Shown in pieces: positions 23,422 to 32,208 of a DNA stretch of 64,000 bases. Under the pieces are notes generated by a model that was given only the letters and a program-made list of their open reading frames with translations, did no database searches and was not told the DNA's origin. The stretch is from Polaromonas sp. SP1 (GTDB lineage: Bacteria > Pseudomonadota > Gammaproteobacteria > Burkholderiales > Burkholderiaceae_C). The stretch covers positions 806,001-870,000 of the forward strand of contig NZ_CP031013.1 in the NCBI RefSeq assembly GCF_003711205.1, in the 5' to 3' direction. The first letter of the stretch is position 1. Each line of letters opens with the position of its first letter. The position numbers and the translations under genes were made by a program.

Positions 23422-25542
23422 ATGAGCAATACCATCAGCATCTCCCCTATCGCTAACCCTGATAGTCAGGGATCAAGCCCCACACAGGTGCTTGGCGCCT
23501 GCCCCCACGACTGCCCCGACACCTGCTCGCTGCTGACCACGGTGGAAGGCGGCGTCGCCACCCGCGTGCAGGGCAACCCGGACCACCCCCATACCGGCGG
23601 CGTGCTGTGCAACAAGGTCTCGCGCTACACCGAACGCACCTACCACCCCGAGCGCCTGCTGCAGCCGCTCAAGCGCAGCGGCCCCAAAGGCAGCGGGAAG
23701 TTCGAGCCGGTGAGCTGGGAGGCGGCGCTGGCCGACATCGCGGCGCGCCTCAAAACCATCGCCGCGCGCGACCCCGAAGCCGTCCTGCCCTACAGCTATG
23801 CCGGCACCATGGGCCAGGTGCAGGGCGAAAGCATGGCGGGGCGTTTTTTCAACAAGCTGGGCGCCTCCTTTCTCGACCGCACGATCTGCTCGTCGGCCGG
23901 CGGCGAGGCGCTGACGCAAACGCTGGGCGGCAAGGTCGGCATGCGGGTCGAGTTTTTTGCCGAGTCCAAGCTCATCATCATCTGGGGCAGCAACTCCATC
24001 GGCAGCAACCTGCACTTCTGGCGCTATGCGCAGCAGGCCAAACGCAACGGCGCCCGGCTGATCTGCATAGACCCGCGCAAAAGCGAGACCGCCGAAAAAT
24101 GCCATGAACACATCGCCCTGCTGCCCGGCACCGACGCGGCGCTGGCGCTGGCGCTGATGCACGAGCTGATCACCCACGACTGGCTGGACCACGACTACAT
24201 CGCGCAGCACACGCTGGGCTGGCAGGGCCCCGAAGGCGGCCTGCGCGAACGCGCGCTGCAGTGGAGCCCCGAGCGCGCCGCTGGTGTCTGCGGCGTGCCG
24301 GCGGAGCAAATCCGCGCGCTGGCCCGCGAATACGGCGAATGCATGGTCAACAAACAGCCCGCCGCCATTCGCCTGAACTACGGCATGCAACGCGTGCGCG
24401 GCGGCGGCAACGCGGCGCGCGCCATCGCCTGCCTGCCGGCGCTGACGGGCGCGTGGCGGCACCGCGCCGGCGGCGTGCTGCTCAGCAGCTCAGGCCTGTT
24501 CCCGGTCGACCGGGCCGCGCTGCAGCGGCCTGACCTGCTCAAGGGCCGCCAGCCGCGCACCATCAACATGAGCACCATCGGCAACGCCCTGCTGGAGCCG
24601 GCATCGAAGCAGTTCGGCCCCAAGATCGAAGCGGTGATCGTCTACAACAGCAACCCGGTGGCCGTCGCGCCTGAATCGGGCAAGGTGGTGAAGGGCTTTG
24701 CGCGCGAAGACCTTTTCACCGTGGTGCTGGAGCATTTCCAGACCGACACGGCCGACTACGCGGACTACATCCTGCCGGCCACCACCCAGCTGGAGCACTG
24801 GGATATTCACAGCGCCTACGGCCACACTGACGTGCTGCTGAATCGCCCGGCCATCGCGCCCATGGGCAATGCCAAGACCAACACGCAGATCTTCCGCGAG
24901 CTCGCTGCCCACATGGGCTACACCGAGCCCTGCTTTGCCGACAGCGACGAGCAGCTGTGCCGCGCGACCTTTGGCGACAAGGTCAACTTCCAGCAACTGC
25001 TGGACACCGGCTTTACCACGCTGGCGCTGCCCGATGCGCCGTTTGCCGACGGCAACTTCCCGACTGCCTCCGGCCGCTGCGAGTTCTTCAGCGAGCGCCT
25101 GGCCGCGGCCGGCATGGGCGGCCTGCCCGACCACCTGCCCAACCATGAGGCGGCCGGCACGTCGGCGAAATTCCCGCTGGCCATGATCTCGCCGCCGGCG
25201 CGCAATTTCCTCAACTCCACCTTCGTCAACGTGAAAAGCCTGCGCGACATCGAAACCGAGCCGCTGCTGGAAATCCACAGCGACGATGCCGCGCTGCGCG
25301 GCATCACCAGCGGCGCCATCGTCAAGGTGTTCAATGAACGCGGCGAATACCGGGTCAAGGCCGAGGTCTCGGCGCGGGCGCGCCCGGGTGTGGTCCACGG
25401 CATGGGCATCTGGTGGCGCAAGCTGGGCCTGGACGGCACCAACGTCAACGAACTCACCAGCCAGCACCTGACCGACATGGGCCGCGGCCCGGTGTTTTAT
25501 GACTGCCTGGTGCAAGTGCAGCGCGAAGCCGGGGCTGCCTGA
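23422..25542 (+). CDS. Molybdopterin (bis-MGD) oxidoreductase, formate-dehydrogenase-like
   Basis: 706 residues of the DMSO-reductase superfamily. The N-terminal [4Fe-4S] motif is CPHDCPDTC...C (C27, C31, C35, C63). The molybdopterin domains follow (GRFFNKLGASFLDRTICSSAGGEA near 140-162, IIIWGSNSIGSN near 188), then the C-terminal dinucleotide-binding domain (from about 590, LEIHSDDAALRGITSGAIVKVFNERGE). There is no Tat signal, so it is probably cytoplasmic. Substrate unknown; relatives annotated as formate dehydrogenase or anaerobic dehydrogenase are varied. Cys in the IC-S-S-A-G segment is a possible metal ligand. The next gene starts eight bases after its stop. Confidence 0.88.
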   Translation: MSNTISISPIANPDSQGSSPTQVLGACPHDCPDTCSLLTTVEGGVATRVQGNPDHPHTGGVLCNKVSRYTERTYHPERLLQPLKRSGPKGSGKFEPVSWEAALADIAARLKTIAARDPEAVLPYSYAGTMGQVQGESMAGRFFNKLGASFLDRTICSSAGGEALTQTLGGKVGMRVEFFAESKLIIIWGSNSIGSNLHFWRYAQQAKRNGARLICIDPRKSETAEKCHEHIALLPGTDAALALALMHELITHDWLDHDYIAQHTLGWQGPEGGLRERALQWSPERAAGVCGVPAEQIRALAREYGECMVNKQPAAIRLNYGMQRVRGGGNAARAIACLPALTGAWRHRAGGVLLSSSGLFPVDRAALQRPDLLKGRQPRTINMSTIGNALLEPASKQFGPKIEAVIVYNSNPVAVAPESGKVVKGFAREDLFTVVLEHFQTDTADYADYILPATTQLEHWDIHSAYGHTDVLLNRPAIAPMGNAKTNTQIFRELAAHMGYTEPCFADSDEQLCRATFGDKVNFQQLLDTGFTTLALPDAPFADGNFPTASGRCEFFSERLAAAGMGGLPDHLPNHEAAGTSAKFPLAMISPPARNFLNSTFVNVKSLRDIETEPLLEIHSDDAALRGITSGAIVKVFNERGEYRVKAEVSARARPGVVHGMGIWWRKLGLDGTNVNELTSQHLTDMGRGPVFYDCLVQVQREAGAA

Positions 25543-25550
25543 GGGCCGAC

Positions 25551-26675
25551 GTGAAGCCCGCCACGGCCAAACGAACCCTTGCCGTGGCCCTGGCCGCCAT
25601 GCTGGGCCTGGGCGGCTGTGCGGACCTGGGCTACTACTGGCAGTCCGTCAGCGGCCACCTGCAGATGATCAACGCGGCGCGCCCGGTCGATGAGTTGCTG
25701 GGCGACGCCCACGCATCCGGGCAGCTCAAGGCCCGGCTGGCGCTGGCGCAGCGCATCCGCAACTTTGCGGTGACGGAGCTCAAGCTGCCCGACAACCCCA
25801 GCTACCGCCGTTACGCCGACCTGCAGCGCAGCGCCGTGGTGTGGAACGTGGTGGCCGCGCCCGAGTTTTCGCTCACGCTCAAGACCTGGTGTTTTCCCGT
25901 CACCGGCTGCGTCGGCTACCGCGGCTACTTCAACGAAGCCGAGGCGCGCGCCGAGGCTGAGCAACTCAAGGCCGATGGCCTGGAAGTCAGCGTCTACGGC
26001 GTGCCGGCCTATTCCACGCTGGGCTGGATGAACTGGGCCGGCGGCGACCCGCTGCTCAGCACCTTCATCGGCTACCCCGAGGGCGAGCTGGCGCGGCTGA
26101 TCTTTCATGAGCTCTCGCACCAGGTGGTCTACGTCAAGGACGACACCATGTTCAACGAGTCCTTCGCCACCGCCGTTGAACGCCTGGGCGGCCAGCGCTG
26201 GCTGGACAGCGAGGCCTTGCGCGGCAACGAAAAGGCCCGCCAGGACTACGCCGTGTTCGACGGGCGGCGCCGGCAGTTCCGCGCACTGGCGCTGGCCACG
26301 CGGCGCGAGCTGGCCGCGGTTTATGAACAAAATACGGCTCCAGCCCAGGCAATTCCTGGGCAAGCAGCTATGAAATCGATAGCAATGCAGCGGTTTCGCG
26401 ACGAGTACGCGAAGCTCAAGGCCTCGTGGGGCGGCTTTGCCGGCTACGACCCCTGGGTGGCGCGCGCCAACAACGCGGCCTTTGGCGCGCAGGCCGCCTA
26501 TGATGAACTGGTGCCCGGCTTTGAGGCGCTGTTCGAGCGCGAAGGCCGCGACTGGCAACGGTTTTATGATGCGGTGAAAAGACTGGCCGGCCTGCCCAGG
26601 GAAGAGCGGCGCAAGGCACTGCAAACGACCAACACCAACAACACCGACAACAACACGGAGACACCGAATGGCTGA
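25551..26675 (+). CDS. Predicted lipoprotein zinc aminopeptidase (DUF2265-type)
   Basis: 374 residues starting at GTG 25551. The N-terminus is a lipoprotein signal (AAMLGLGGC). The zinc motif HELSH is at residues 186-190, within LARLIFHELSHQVVYVKDD, followed by FNESFATAVE, the gluzincin-like third ligand region. This matches the family of predicted bacterial aminopeptidases. It follows the oxidoreductase closely and overlaps the PHA-system gene by eight bases. Residues about 262-279 are encoded by a 50-bp copy of the interspersed palindromic repeat, in frame, so the protein carries a recent-looking insertion well after the active site. Confidence 0.85.
   Translation: MKPATAKRTLAVALAAMLGLGGCADLGYYWQSVSGHLQMINAARPVDELLGDAHASGQLKARLALAQRIRNFAVTELKLPDNPSYRRYADLQRSAVVWNVVAAPEFSLTLKTWCFPVTGCVGYRGYFNEAEARAEAEQLKADGLEVSVYGVPAYSTLGWMNWAGGDPLLSTFIGYPEGELARLIFHELSHQVVYVKDDTMFNESFATAVERLGGQRWLDSEALRGNEKARQDYAVFDGRRRQFRALALATRRELAAVYEQNTAPAQAIPGQAAMKSIAMQRFRDEYAKLKASWGGFAGYDPWVARANNAAFGAQAAYDELVPGFEALFEREGRDWQRFYDAVKRLAGLPREERRKALQTTNTNNTDNNTETPNG
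26336..26385 (+). repeat. Short interspersed palindromic repeat inside the aminopeptidase gene
   Basis: Starts GGCTCCAGCCC, has the inner pair CCAGGCAATTCCTGG, and ends GCTATGAAATCGATAGC. Same plan and orientation as the intergenic copy at 12878-12928. It is in frame and adds no stop. Confidence 0.7.
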
Positions 26676-27000
26676 CATCCACATCCAGCGCGAACACACC
26701 CTGGGCCTTCTTGAAGCACGCAAGATCGCCTTCAAGTGGGCCGAGCAGGTCGAAGAAAAGTTCGACATGGAGTGCACGTATGAAGAGGGCAAGACCGAAG
26801 ACCTGGTGAGCTTCAGCCGCTCGGGCGTCAGCGGCACGCTGGCGGTCACCAAGGACAGCTTCGACCTCAACGCCAAACTCGGCTTCCTGCTGGGCGCCTT
26901 CAAGGACAAGATCGAAGGCGAGATCGTGAAGAACCTGGACACGCTGATTGCGAAAAAGCCCGCGGCCAAAAAAGCCGCCGCCAAAAAGAAGGCCGCCTGA
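26668..27000 (+). CDS. Polyhydroxyalkanoic acid system family protein
   Basis: 110 residues. ADIHIQREHTLGLLEARKIA and FSRSGVSGTLAVTKDSFDLNAKLGFLLGAFKDKIEGEI fit the PHA_gran_rgn family, small proteins linked to polyhydroxyalkanoate metabolism by gene neighbourhood. Biochemical role not established. The C-terminus is a Lys/Ala tail (KKPAAKKAAAKKKAA), as in DNA- or granule-binding phasin-like proteins. It overlaps the aminopeptidase by eight bases with ATG at 26668, suggesting coupled translation. No PHA synthase lies in the window. Confidence 0.85.
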   Translation: MADIHIQREHTLGLLEARKIAFKWAEQVEEKFDMECTYEEGKTEDLVSFSRSGVSGTLAVTKDSFDLNAKLGFLLGAFKDKIEGEIVKNLDTLIAKKPAAKKAAAKKKAA

Positions 27001-27020
27001 AAAGCCGCTGACGTTCGGGG

Positions 27021-27962
27021 GTGCCGCCCGTGAGCTACAACCTCGCCCGTTTTGACCTGGTGTCGGTGCGCCTGGCGGTCGCTTGCGCGCAAACCGGCAG
27101 CCTGACCGCCGCGGCGCGCGGTTCGCACCTGGCGCTGGCCGCGGCCAGCCGGCGCATCCGCGAGCTGGAAGACGCGCTGGGCGAAGCGCTGTTTGAGCGC
27201 CACCCGCGCGGCCTGTTGCCCACCGCGGCCGGGCGCGTGTTCGTCAAGCACGGCCTTACGCTGCTGCAGACCATGGAGCAACTGGGCGGCGAGCTGGCCG
27301 ACCTGCGGCGCGGCATCGCGCGCCACATCCGCCTGTGTGCCAGCAGCGCCGCCATCAGCCAGTTCTTGCCGCCGCTGCTGGCGCGCTATGGCGAGCTGCA
27401 TCCGCAGGTGCACATCGACCTGGAAGAGCAGGTGTCGGAAGCCGTGGCGGCCACGCTGCGCGAAGGCCGGGCCGACGTGGCGGTGTTTGTGGAAGGGCCC
27501 GACACCACGGGGCTGGATACACGGCTCTTTCGCGAAGACGAGCTCGTGCTGATCCTGCCGGCAGGCCACATGCTGGCGGGCAAGACGCCGCTGGCCTTTG
27601 TCGATGCGCTCGATGAAGAATGGATCAGCCTGACCGCCGGCGCCGCCATGCTGCAAAAACAGCAACAAGCCGCACTGGCCGCCAACCGGCCGCTCAAGCT
27701 GCGCATGCAGGTGCGCAGCTTTGACGCCGTGTGCCACATGGTGGCCTCGGGCCTGGGCGTGGCCATCCTGCCCAAGGCCGCGACACTGCCCATGGTCAAA
27801 AGCATGAAGCTCAGCTGGCGGCCACTGGCCGACGCCTGGGCCAGCCGCCGCCTGCTGACGGCCACCATGGCGGGCCAGCCGGATGCGGGCGTTGCCTCGT
27901 TAGTGGATTTTTTGTCCCCGCCTTCGCAAAACGCGAAACCCAGGGCCTCAAAGCGCAAATAG
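27021..27962 (+). CDS. LysR-family transcriptional regulator
   Basis: 313 residues starting at GTG 27021 (a second GTG at 27030 is equally possible). The N-terminal HTH is SLTAAARGSHLALAAASRRIRELEDALGEALFERHPRG (split near residues 27-64), followed by LLPTAAG. The effector domain contains SFDAVCHMVASGLGVAILPKAA. It lies in the same direction 33 bases before the CoA-transferase gene, so it may control that set and be partly cotranscribed. Co-directional LysR genes directly before their targets are less common than divergent ones. Confidence 0.9.
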   Translation: MPPVSYNLARFDLVSVRLAVACAQTGSLTAAARGSHLALAAASRRIRELEDALGEALFERHPRGLLPTAAGRVFVKHGLTLLQTMEQLGGELADLRRGIARHIRLCASSAAISQFLPPLLARYGELHPQVHIDLEEQVSEAVAATLREGRADVAVFVEGPDTTGLDTRLFREDELVLILPAGHMLAGKTPLAFVDALDEEWISLTAGAAMLQKQQQAALAANRPLKLRMQVRSFDAVCHMVASGLGVAILPKAATLPMVKSMKLSWRPLADAWASRRLLTATMAGQPDAGVASLVDFLSPPSQNAKPRASKRK

Positions 27963-27995
27963 ACGGGGCCAGCCGGCGGCGGCACACTGCCGCCC

Positions 27996-29252
27996 ATGCC
28001 CTCCCCTGAAAAATCCCTTCCGGCGTCTACCGTCCCTCCCGCGCCAGGCCCGCTCGCCGGGCTGAAAGTGCTGGAGCTCGGCCAGCTGATTGCCGGCCCC
28101 TTCGCCGCCAAGACGCTGGCAGACTTCGGCGCCGACATCATCAAGATCGAAACGCCGGGCGCGGGCGACCCGCTGCGCAAATGGCGTTTGCTCAAAGACG
28201 GCACCTCGGTCTGGTGGCAGGTGCAGTCGCGCAACAAACGCTCGGTGGCGCTGGATTTGAAGAGCCCCGAGGCGCAGGCCATCGTGCGCCAGCTCGCGGT
28301 CGATGCCGATGTGCTGATCGAGAACTTCCGCCCCGGCGCCATGGAAGGCTGGGGCCTGGGCCCTGACGACTTGCTGGCGCTGAACCCGCGCCTCATCATG
28401 CTGCGCATCAGCGGCTACGGCCAGACCGGCCCCTACCGCGACAAGCCGGGCTTTGGCGTGGTGGCCGAGGCCATGAGCGGCCTGCGCCACCTGACGGCCG
28501 AACCGGGCCGCGTGCCGGTGCGGGTCGGCGTGAGCATCGGCGACACGCTGGCCGCGCTGCACGGCGTGATCGGCATCCTGCTGGCGATGCAGGAGCGCCA
28601 GCGCTCGGGCAAGGGCCAGGTGATTGACGTAGCTCTGTATGAAGCGGTCTTCAACTGCATGGAAAGCCTGCTGCCTGAATACAGCGCGTTCGGCGCGGTG
28701 CGCGGCGCGGCCGGCAGCGCCCTGCCCGGCATCGCGCCCAGCAATGCCTACCTGTGCAAGGACGGCGGCTATGCCCTGGTGGCCGGCAACGGCGACAGCA
28801 TCTTCAAACGGCTGATGGCCACCATTGGCCGCAATGACCTGGGCAGCGACCCGGCGCTGGCTGACAACGCAGGCCGCGTGGCGCGCGTGGCCGAAATTGA
28901 TGCGGCGATTGGCGAGTGGACCCTGGGCCTCACAGTGGACGAGGTGCTGGCGGCGCTCGACAAAGTCTCGGTGCCGGCGGGCCGCATCTACACCGTGGCC
29001 GACATCGCCGCAGACCCGCACTACGCGGCGCGCGGCATGCTCGATGAAGTGCAGATGGATGACGGCAGCCTGCTGGCCGTGCCCGGCATCGTGCCCAAGC
29101 TGTCGCGCACGCCAGGCGGGCACCGCCGCAATGCGCCGCAGGTCGGGCAGGACACGGATGCGGTGCTGCGCGAGATTGGGCTCTCGGCCGAACAGATTCA
29201 GGCGCTGAAAGACAAAGGCATCGTGGCCGGCAAGGATTCAGGAACACCATGA
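27996..29252 (+). CDS. CaiB/BaiF family (class III) CoA-transferase
   Basis: 418 residues. N-terminal LAGLKVLELGQLIAGPFAAKTLADFGADIIKIE is the CoA-transferase III signature. RNKRSVALDLKSPEAQ and the catalytic-Asp region (LIENFRPGAMEGWGLG) follow. It moves CoA from succinyl-CoA or a similar donor to a carboxylate. The next gene, an HMG-CoA-lyase-like enzyme, overlaps by four bases, so the pair probably activates and then cleaves a branched hydroxy-acid, for example a citramalate-like or HMG-like substrate. The acid itself is not identifiable. Confidence 0.91.
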   Translation: MPSPEKSLPASTVPPAPGPLAGLKVLELGQLIAGPFAAKTLADFGADIIKIETPGAGDPLRKWRLLKDGTSVWWQVQSRNKRSVALDLKSPEAQAIVRQLAVDADVLIENFRPGAMEGWGLGPDDLLALNPRLIMLRISGYGQTGPYRDKPGFGVVAEAMSGLRHLTAEPGRVPVRVGVSIGDTLAALHGVIGILLAMQERQRSGKGQVIDVALYEAVFNCMESLLPEYSAFGAVRGAAGSALPGIAPSNAYLCKDGGYALVAGNGDSIFKRLMATIGRNDLGSDPALADNAGRVARVAEIDAAIGEWTLGLTVDEVLAALDKVSVPAGRIYTVADIAADPHYAARGMLDEVQMDDGSLLAVPGIVPKLSRTPGGHRRNAPQVGQDTDAVLREIGLSAEQIQALKDKGIVAGKDSGTP

Positions 29253-30196
29253 AGCGGATTTTCTTCAATGAGGTCGCCACGCGCGACGGCTTCCAGATCG
29301 AACCGGCGTTTATCCCGACCGGCGACAAGGTCGCGCTGGTCGATGCGCTGAGCGAATGCGGTTACGCCAAGATCGAGGTGACCTCGTTCACCTCGCCCAA
29401 GGCCATCCCCATGCTGCGCGATGCCGAAGAGGTGATGGGCCGCATACGCCGCGTGCCCGGTGTGGAATACACCGTGCTGGTGCCCAACCTGCGCGGCGCC
29501 GAGCGCGCGCTGGAGTCGCGCGCCGACGAGCTGAACCTCGTGATGTCGGTGTCGGAGACGCACAACCTGGCCAACCTGCGCATGCCGCGCGACAAAAGTT
29601 TCGCCGCGCTCTCGGACGTGATCCGCCACGTCGATGGCCGCACGCCCATCAATATTTCCCTCTCATGCTGCTTCGGCTGCCCGATGGAAGGCGACGTGGC
29701 CGAGGAAGAAGTGCTGCGCTGGAGCGACCGTTTTGCGGCCTTTGGCGCAGACCGCGTGCGCGGCCTCACCCTCTGCGACACCACCGGCATGGCGCACCCC
29801 GCGCAAGTCAGCCGCATGGTGGAAGTGCTACAGCGGCGCTTTGAGGGCTTGCAATTGACCCTGCACTTTCACAACACACGCGGCATGGGCCTGGCCAATG
29901 TGCTGGCGGCCGTGCAGGGCGGCATCACACGCTTTGACGGCTCGCTGGGCGGCCTGGGCGGCTGCCCTTATGCGCCCGGCGCCAGCGGCAACATCAGCAG
30001 CGAAGACGCGGTGCACATGCTGGACGCCATGGGTTACGACACCGGCATGGACATCGGAAAACTGCTGGCGGTGGCGCGGCAAATGCCCGGCATCGTCGGC
30101 CATGAAGTGCCCGGCCAGGTGGCCAAAGCCGGCCGCATCACGGACCTGCATGCACCGCCGCCGTACGTGGCGGAACTGCGGGAACTGTCAGCGTGA
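29249..30196 (+). CDS. Hydroxymethylglutaryl-CoA lyase-like enzyme
   Basis: 315 residues, TIM-barrel HMGL-like lyase. NEVATRDGFQIEP (residues 7-19) is the DxxQ/metal start, with R-D-G. The HFHNTRGMGLANVLAA block supplies the His metal ligands, and GLGGCPYAPGASGNISSED near 240-258 contains the reactive Cys signature of HMG-CoA lyases (GGCPYAPGASGN). The reaction class is retro-Claisen cleavage of 3-hydroxy-3-methylglutaryl-CoA or an analogue. ATG overlaps the CoA-transferase stop by four bases, and the VOC gene starts four bases before this stop. With a Bug protein next, a dicarboxylate degradation module is likely. Confidence 0.9.
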   Translation: MKRIFFNEVATRDGFQIEPAFIPTGDKVALVDALSECGYAKIEVTSFTSPKAIPMLRDAEEVMGRIRRVPGVEYTVLVPNLRGAERALESRADELNLVMSVSETHNLANLRMPRDKSFAALSDVIRHVDGRTPINISLSCCFGCPMEGDVAEEEVLRWSDRFAAFGADRVRGLTLCDTTGMAHPAQVSRMVEVLQRRFEGLQLTLHFHNTRGMGLANVLAAVQGGITRFDGSLGGLGGCPYAPGASGNISSEDAVHMLDAMGYDTGMDIGKLLAVARQMPGIVGHEVPGQVAKAGRITDLHAPPPYVAELRELSA

Positions 30197-30585
30197 TCAG
30201 GCATCTCGATCATCTGGTGTTGACAACATCGGACGAAAAAGCCTGCGTGGACTTCTACACCCGCGTGCTGGGCATGACGCTGGAAACTTTCACCGGCGGC
30301 ACGCCGCCCGTGGAACGCAAGGCCTTCAAGTTCGGCCAGCAAAAAATCAACCTGCACATCAAGGGCCGCGAGTTTGAACCCAAGGCCCACCTGCCGGTGC
30401 CGGGTTCGCTGGACTTGTGCTTTCTGGCAAGCAGCCCCCTTGCCGAAGTGATCACCCGCCTTGAGCGAGAGCGCTGGCCCATCATCGAAGGCCCCGTGCT
30501 GCGCACCGGCGCCACGCAAAAAATCCGCTCGGTCTATGTGCGCGACCCCGACCTGAATTTGATAGAGATTTCCGAACCCGCCTGA
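30193..30585 (+). CDS. VOC-superfamily (glyoxalase/dioxygenase-like) protein
   Basis: 130 residues, one vicinal-oxygen-chelate domain of two beta-alpha-beta-beta-beta modules. HLDHLVLTT (residues 4-12), CVDFYTRVLGM, and the C-terminal VYVRDPDLNLIEISE give the metal-ligand pattern, and NLHIKG supplies the second His. It starts at GTG 30193, overlapping the lyase stop by four bases. Members include epimerases, lyases and glyoxalase-like enzymes; here it may be an isomerase for the CoA-thioester pathway. Specific role not visible. Confidence 0.86.
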   Translation: MIRHLDHLVLTTSDEKACVDFYTRVLGMTLETFTGGTPPVERKAFKFGQQKINLHIKGREFEPKAHLPVPGSLDLCFLASSPLAEVITRLERERWPIIEGPVLRTGATQKIRSVYVRDPDLNLIEISEPA

Positions 30586-30634
30586 AATCGCAACCCTTAA
30601 AAGCAACCCTAAAACTACGACTGGAGACAAGACC

Positions 30635-31609
30635 ATGACTTTCATTTCCCGCAGAACACTGCTCACCGTTGCCGGGCTCAGCACCGCCGCCTGGCTCAAC
30701 CCGGTGCGCGCGCAGCTCGCCGGCAAACCCATCACGCTGATCGTGCCTACCGCCGCCGGCGGCACCACCGACATCGCCGCGCGCATGCTGGCCGAACCGC
30801 TCGGCAGGATTTTGCAGACCTCGGTGGTCGTGGATAACCGCGGCGGCGGCAACGGCAACATCGCCGGCCAGATGGTGGCGCGCGGCCCGGCAGACGGCAC
30901 CAGCCTGCTGGTGCAGTACTCCGGCTACCAGTGCATCACGCCGTTGATCCAGCCGGTCCCCGGCTTTGACCCGGCGACCAACCTCAAGCCGCTCGGCCAT
31001 TTGATCGACGCGCCGCAACTGCTGGTGGTGCGCGGCAACTTCCCGGCCGACAACTTCGCGGACTTCATCAAGTACGTCAAGGCCAACCCCGGCAAGGTCA
31101 ACTACGCCTCCAGTGGCAACGGCTCGCTGCAGCATGTGACGACCGAGCTGCTCAAGGACCTGACCAAGACTTTCATGGTGCACATCCCTTACCGCGGCAC
31201 CGGCCCGGCACTGAACGACCTGCTGGCCGGCACGGTGGACTTCACCATCACCACACCGCCGCCGTTGCTGCCGCACATCCGCGCGGGCAAGCTCAAGGCC
31301 TTGATGGTGACCGGCCGCACCCGCCTGGCTGCACAACCCAACGTACCGACGGCGACCGAAGCCGGCGTGCCGCTGGTGGCGTCGTCGTGGTTCGCGGTCT
31401 ACGGGCCGACGGGCTTGTCCGCCGACCTGCAAAGCCGCCTCTCGCTGGCGATCAAACAGGTGGTGGAGTCCGAAGGCTTCAAGAAACGCGCCGAAGAGCA
31501 AGGCGCGAAAGCGGTCGTCATGAGCGGCGCCGAGTTGGCCACCCTGGGCGATAACGAACGCAAGATGTGGGGCCGGATCGTCAAGTTGGCCAATATCAAG
31601 GCTGACTAA
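30635..31609 (+). CDS. Bug/TctC-family periplasmic binding protein
   Basis: 324 residues. The signal peptide SRRTLLTVAGLSTAAWLNPVRAQ is cleaved near residue 28. The mature start GKPITLIVPTAAGGTTDIAARMLAEPLG is the hallmark of Bug (tripartite tricarboxylate) receptors, and GSLQHVTTELLKDLTKTFMVHIPYRGTGPALNDLLAG is another. It likely delivers the substrate of the CoA-transferase/lyase pair, being last in that set. No TctA/TctB membrane genes are adjacent, as is common in Burkholderiales, where Bug proteins greatly outnumber transporters. A strong terminator follows at 31744. Confidence 0.92.
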   Translation: MTFISRRTLLTVAGLSTAAWLNPVRAQLAGKPITLIVPTAAGGTTDIAARMLAEPLGRILQTSVVVDNRGGGNGNIAGQMVARGPADGTSLLVQYSGYQCITPLIQPVPGFDPATNLKPLGHLIDAPQLLVVRGNFPADNFADFIKYVKANPGKVNYASSGNGSLQHVTTELLKDLTKTFMVHIPYRGTGPALNDLLAGTVDFTITTPPPLLPHIRAGKLKALMVTGRTRLAAQPNVPTATEAGVPLVASSWFAVYGPTGLSADLQSRLSLAIKQVVESEGFKKRAEEQGAKAVVMSGAELATLGDNERKMWGRIVKLANIKAD

Positions 31610-31628
31610 ATAGAGCCCCCACGCTTGC

Positions 31629-31706
31629 CACTTCGTGTGCTGCGCTGCCCCCCGAGGGGGCGCTGCGCCTGCGGCCCGGCAAAGCCGGTTCCGCGGCCCC
31701 TGCTTG
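31629..31706. repeat. GC-rich intergenic repeat, copy A
   Basis: Shares the CACTTCGTGT...CCCC start and GGCAAAGCCGG...CCGCGGCCCCTGCT end with the copy at 33760-33836. The inner CCGGC AAA GCCGG is a small hairpin. No coding sense. Confidence 0.65.
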
Positions 31707-31743
31707 GTTCGAGAAAACTCTCCTTGCACCACTACCTCTAAAG

Positions 31744-31800
31744 ACAAAAAAAGCGGCACAGTCCGGCGCAAATTGCGCCGGGACTGTGCCGCTTTTTTGT
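31744..31800. terminator. Strong bidirectional terminator
   Basis: A long stem: ACAAAAAAAGCGGCACAGTCC pairs with GGACTGTGCCGCTTTTTTGT across an inner GGCGCAA/TTGCGCC hairpin. It sits between the Bug gene (plus) and the acyl-CoA-binding gene (minus), both converging on it. Confidence 0.93.
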
Positions 31801-31811
31801 GGAGGAGCGTT

Positions 31812-32066
31812 TTAGCTCAGGTCAGCAATCAGGTCGATGTACTGCTGCATCGCATCGTCCTGCGAAGTGCCTTTGAGGTTGTTCCAGGCGTCCCACTTGG
31901 CGCGGGCCACCATGTCGCCGAAGCCGGGTTTCTTGTCGGTGTTGTCGCCGCTGCTGCCCTGCTTGTAGAGCGCGTAAATCTTCAGCAGCGTCGCGTTGTC
32001 GGGGCGCTCGCTGAGGTTTTTCGAATCGGCCATGGCTTTGTCGAAGGCGGCTTTCAGGTCTGACAT
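31812..32066 (-). CDS. Acyl-CoA-binding protein
   Basis: 84 residues, full length for the family. The helical bundle motifs are visible: ALYKQGSSGDNTDKKPGFGDMVARAKWDAWNNLKGTS (residues 32-68), with the conserved K-Q-G and W-x-A-W ligand residues. It binds long-chain acyl-CoA in the cytoplasm. The start is ATG 32064-32066, the family's usual N-terminus; the frame runs open much farther upstream but overlaps the divergent gene. It is divergent from a wax-ester/diacylglycerol acyltransferase, so it may supply or buffer acyl-CoA for storage-lipid synthesis. Confidence 0.93.
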   Translation of the reverse strand: MSDLKAAFDKAMADSKNLSERPDNATLLKIYALYKQGSSGDNTDKKPGFGDMVARAKWDAWNNLKGTSQDDAMQQYIDLIADLS

Positions 32067-32208
32067 GTGGAATCTCCGTTTTAGAAGTGGGTCACCAATG
32101 AGGGTGCTTGGGGTAACTGCCCGGTATCTTAGCCAGACCGTTCCGTTCAAAATAGGGAACTTACCCCATCCGGGGTGAGTTCGCATCAGTTTTGCATCGG
32201 GAGTGCTC

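Noticed and set aside
25497..27737. 746-codon minus-strand frame
   Set aside because: Covers three well-supported plus-strand genes; low-complexity translation typical of antisense frames in GC-rich DNA.
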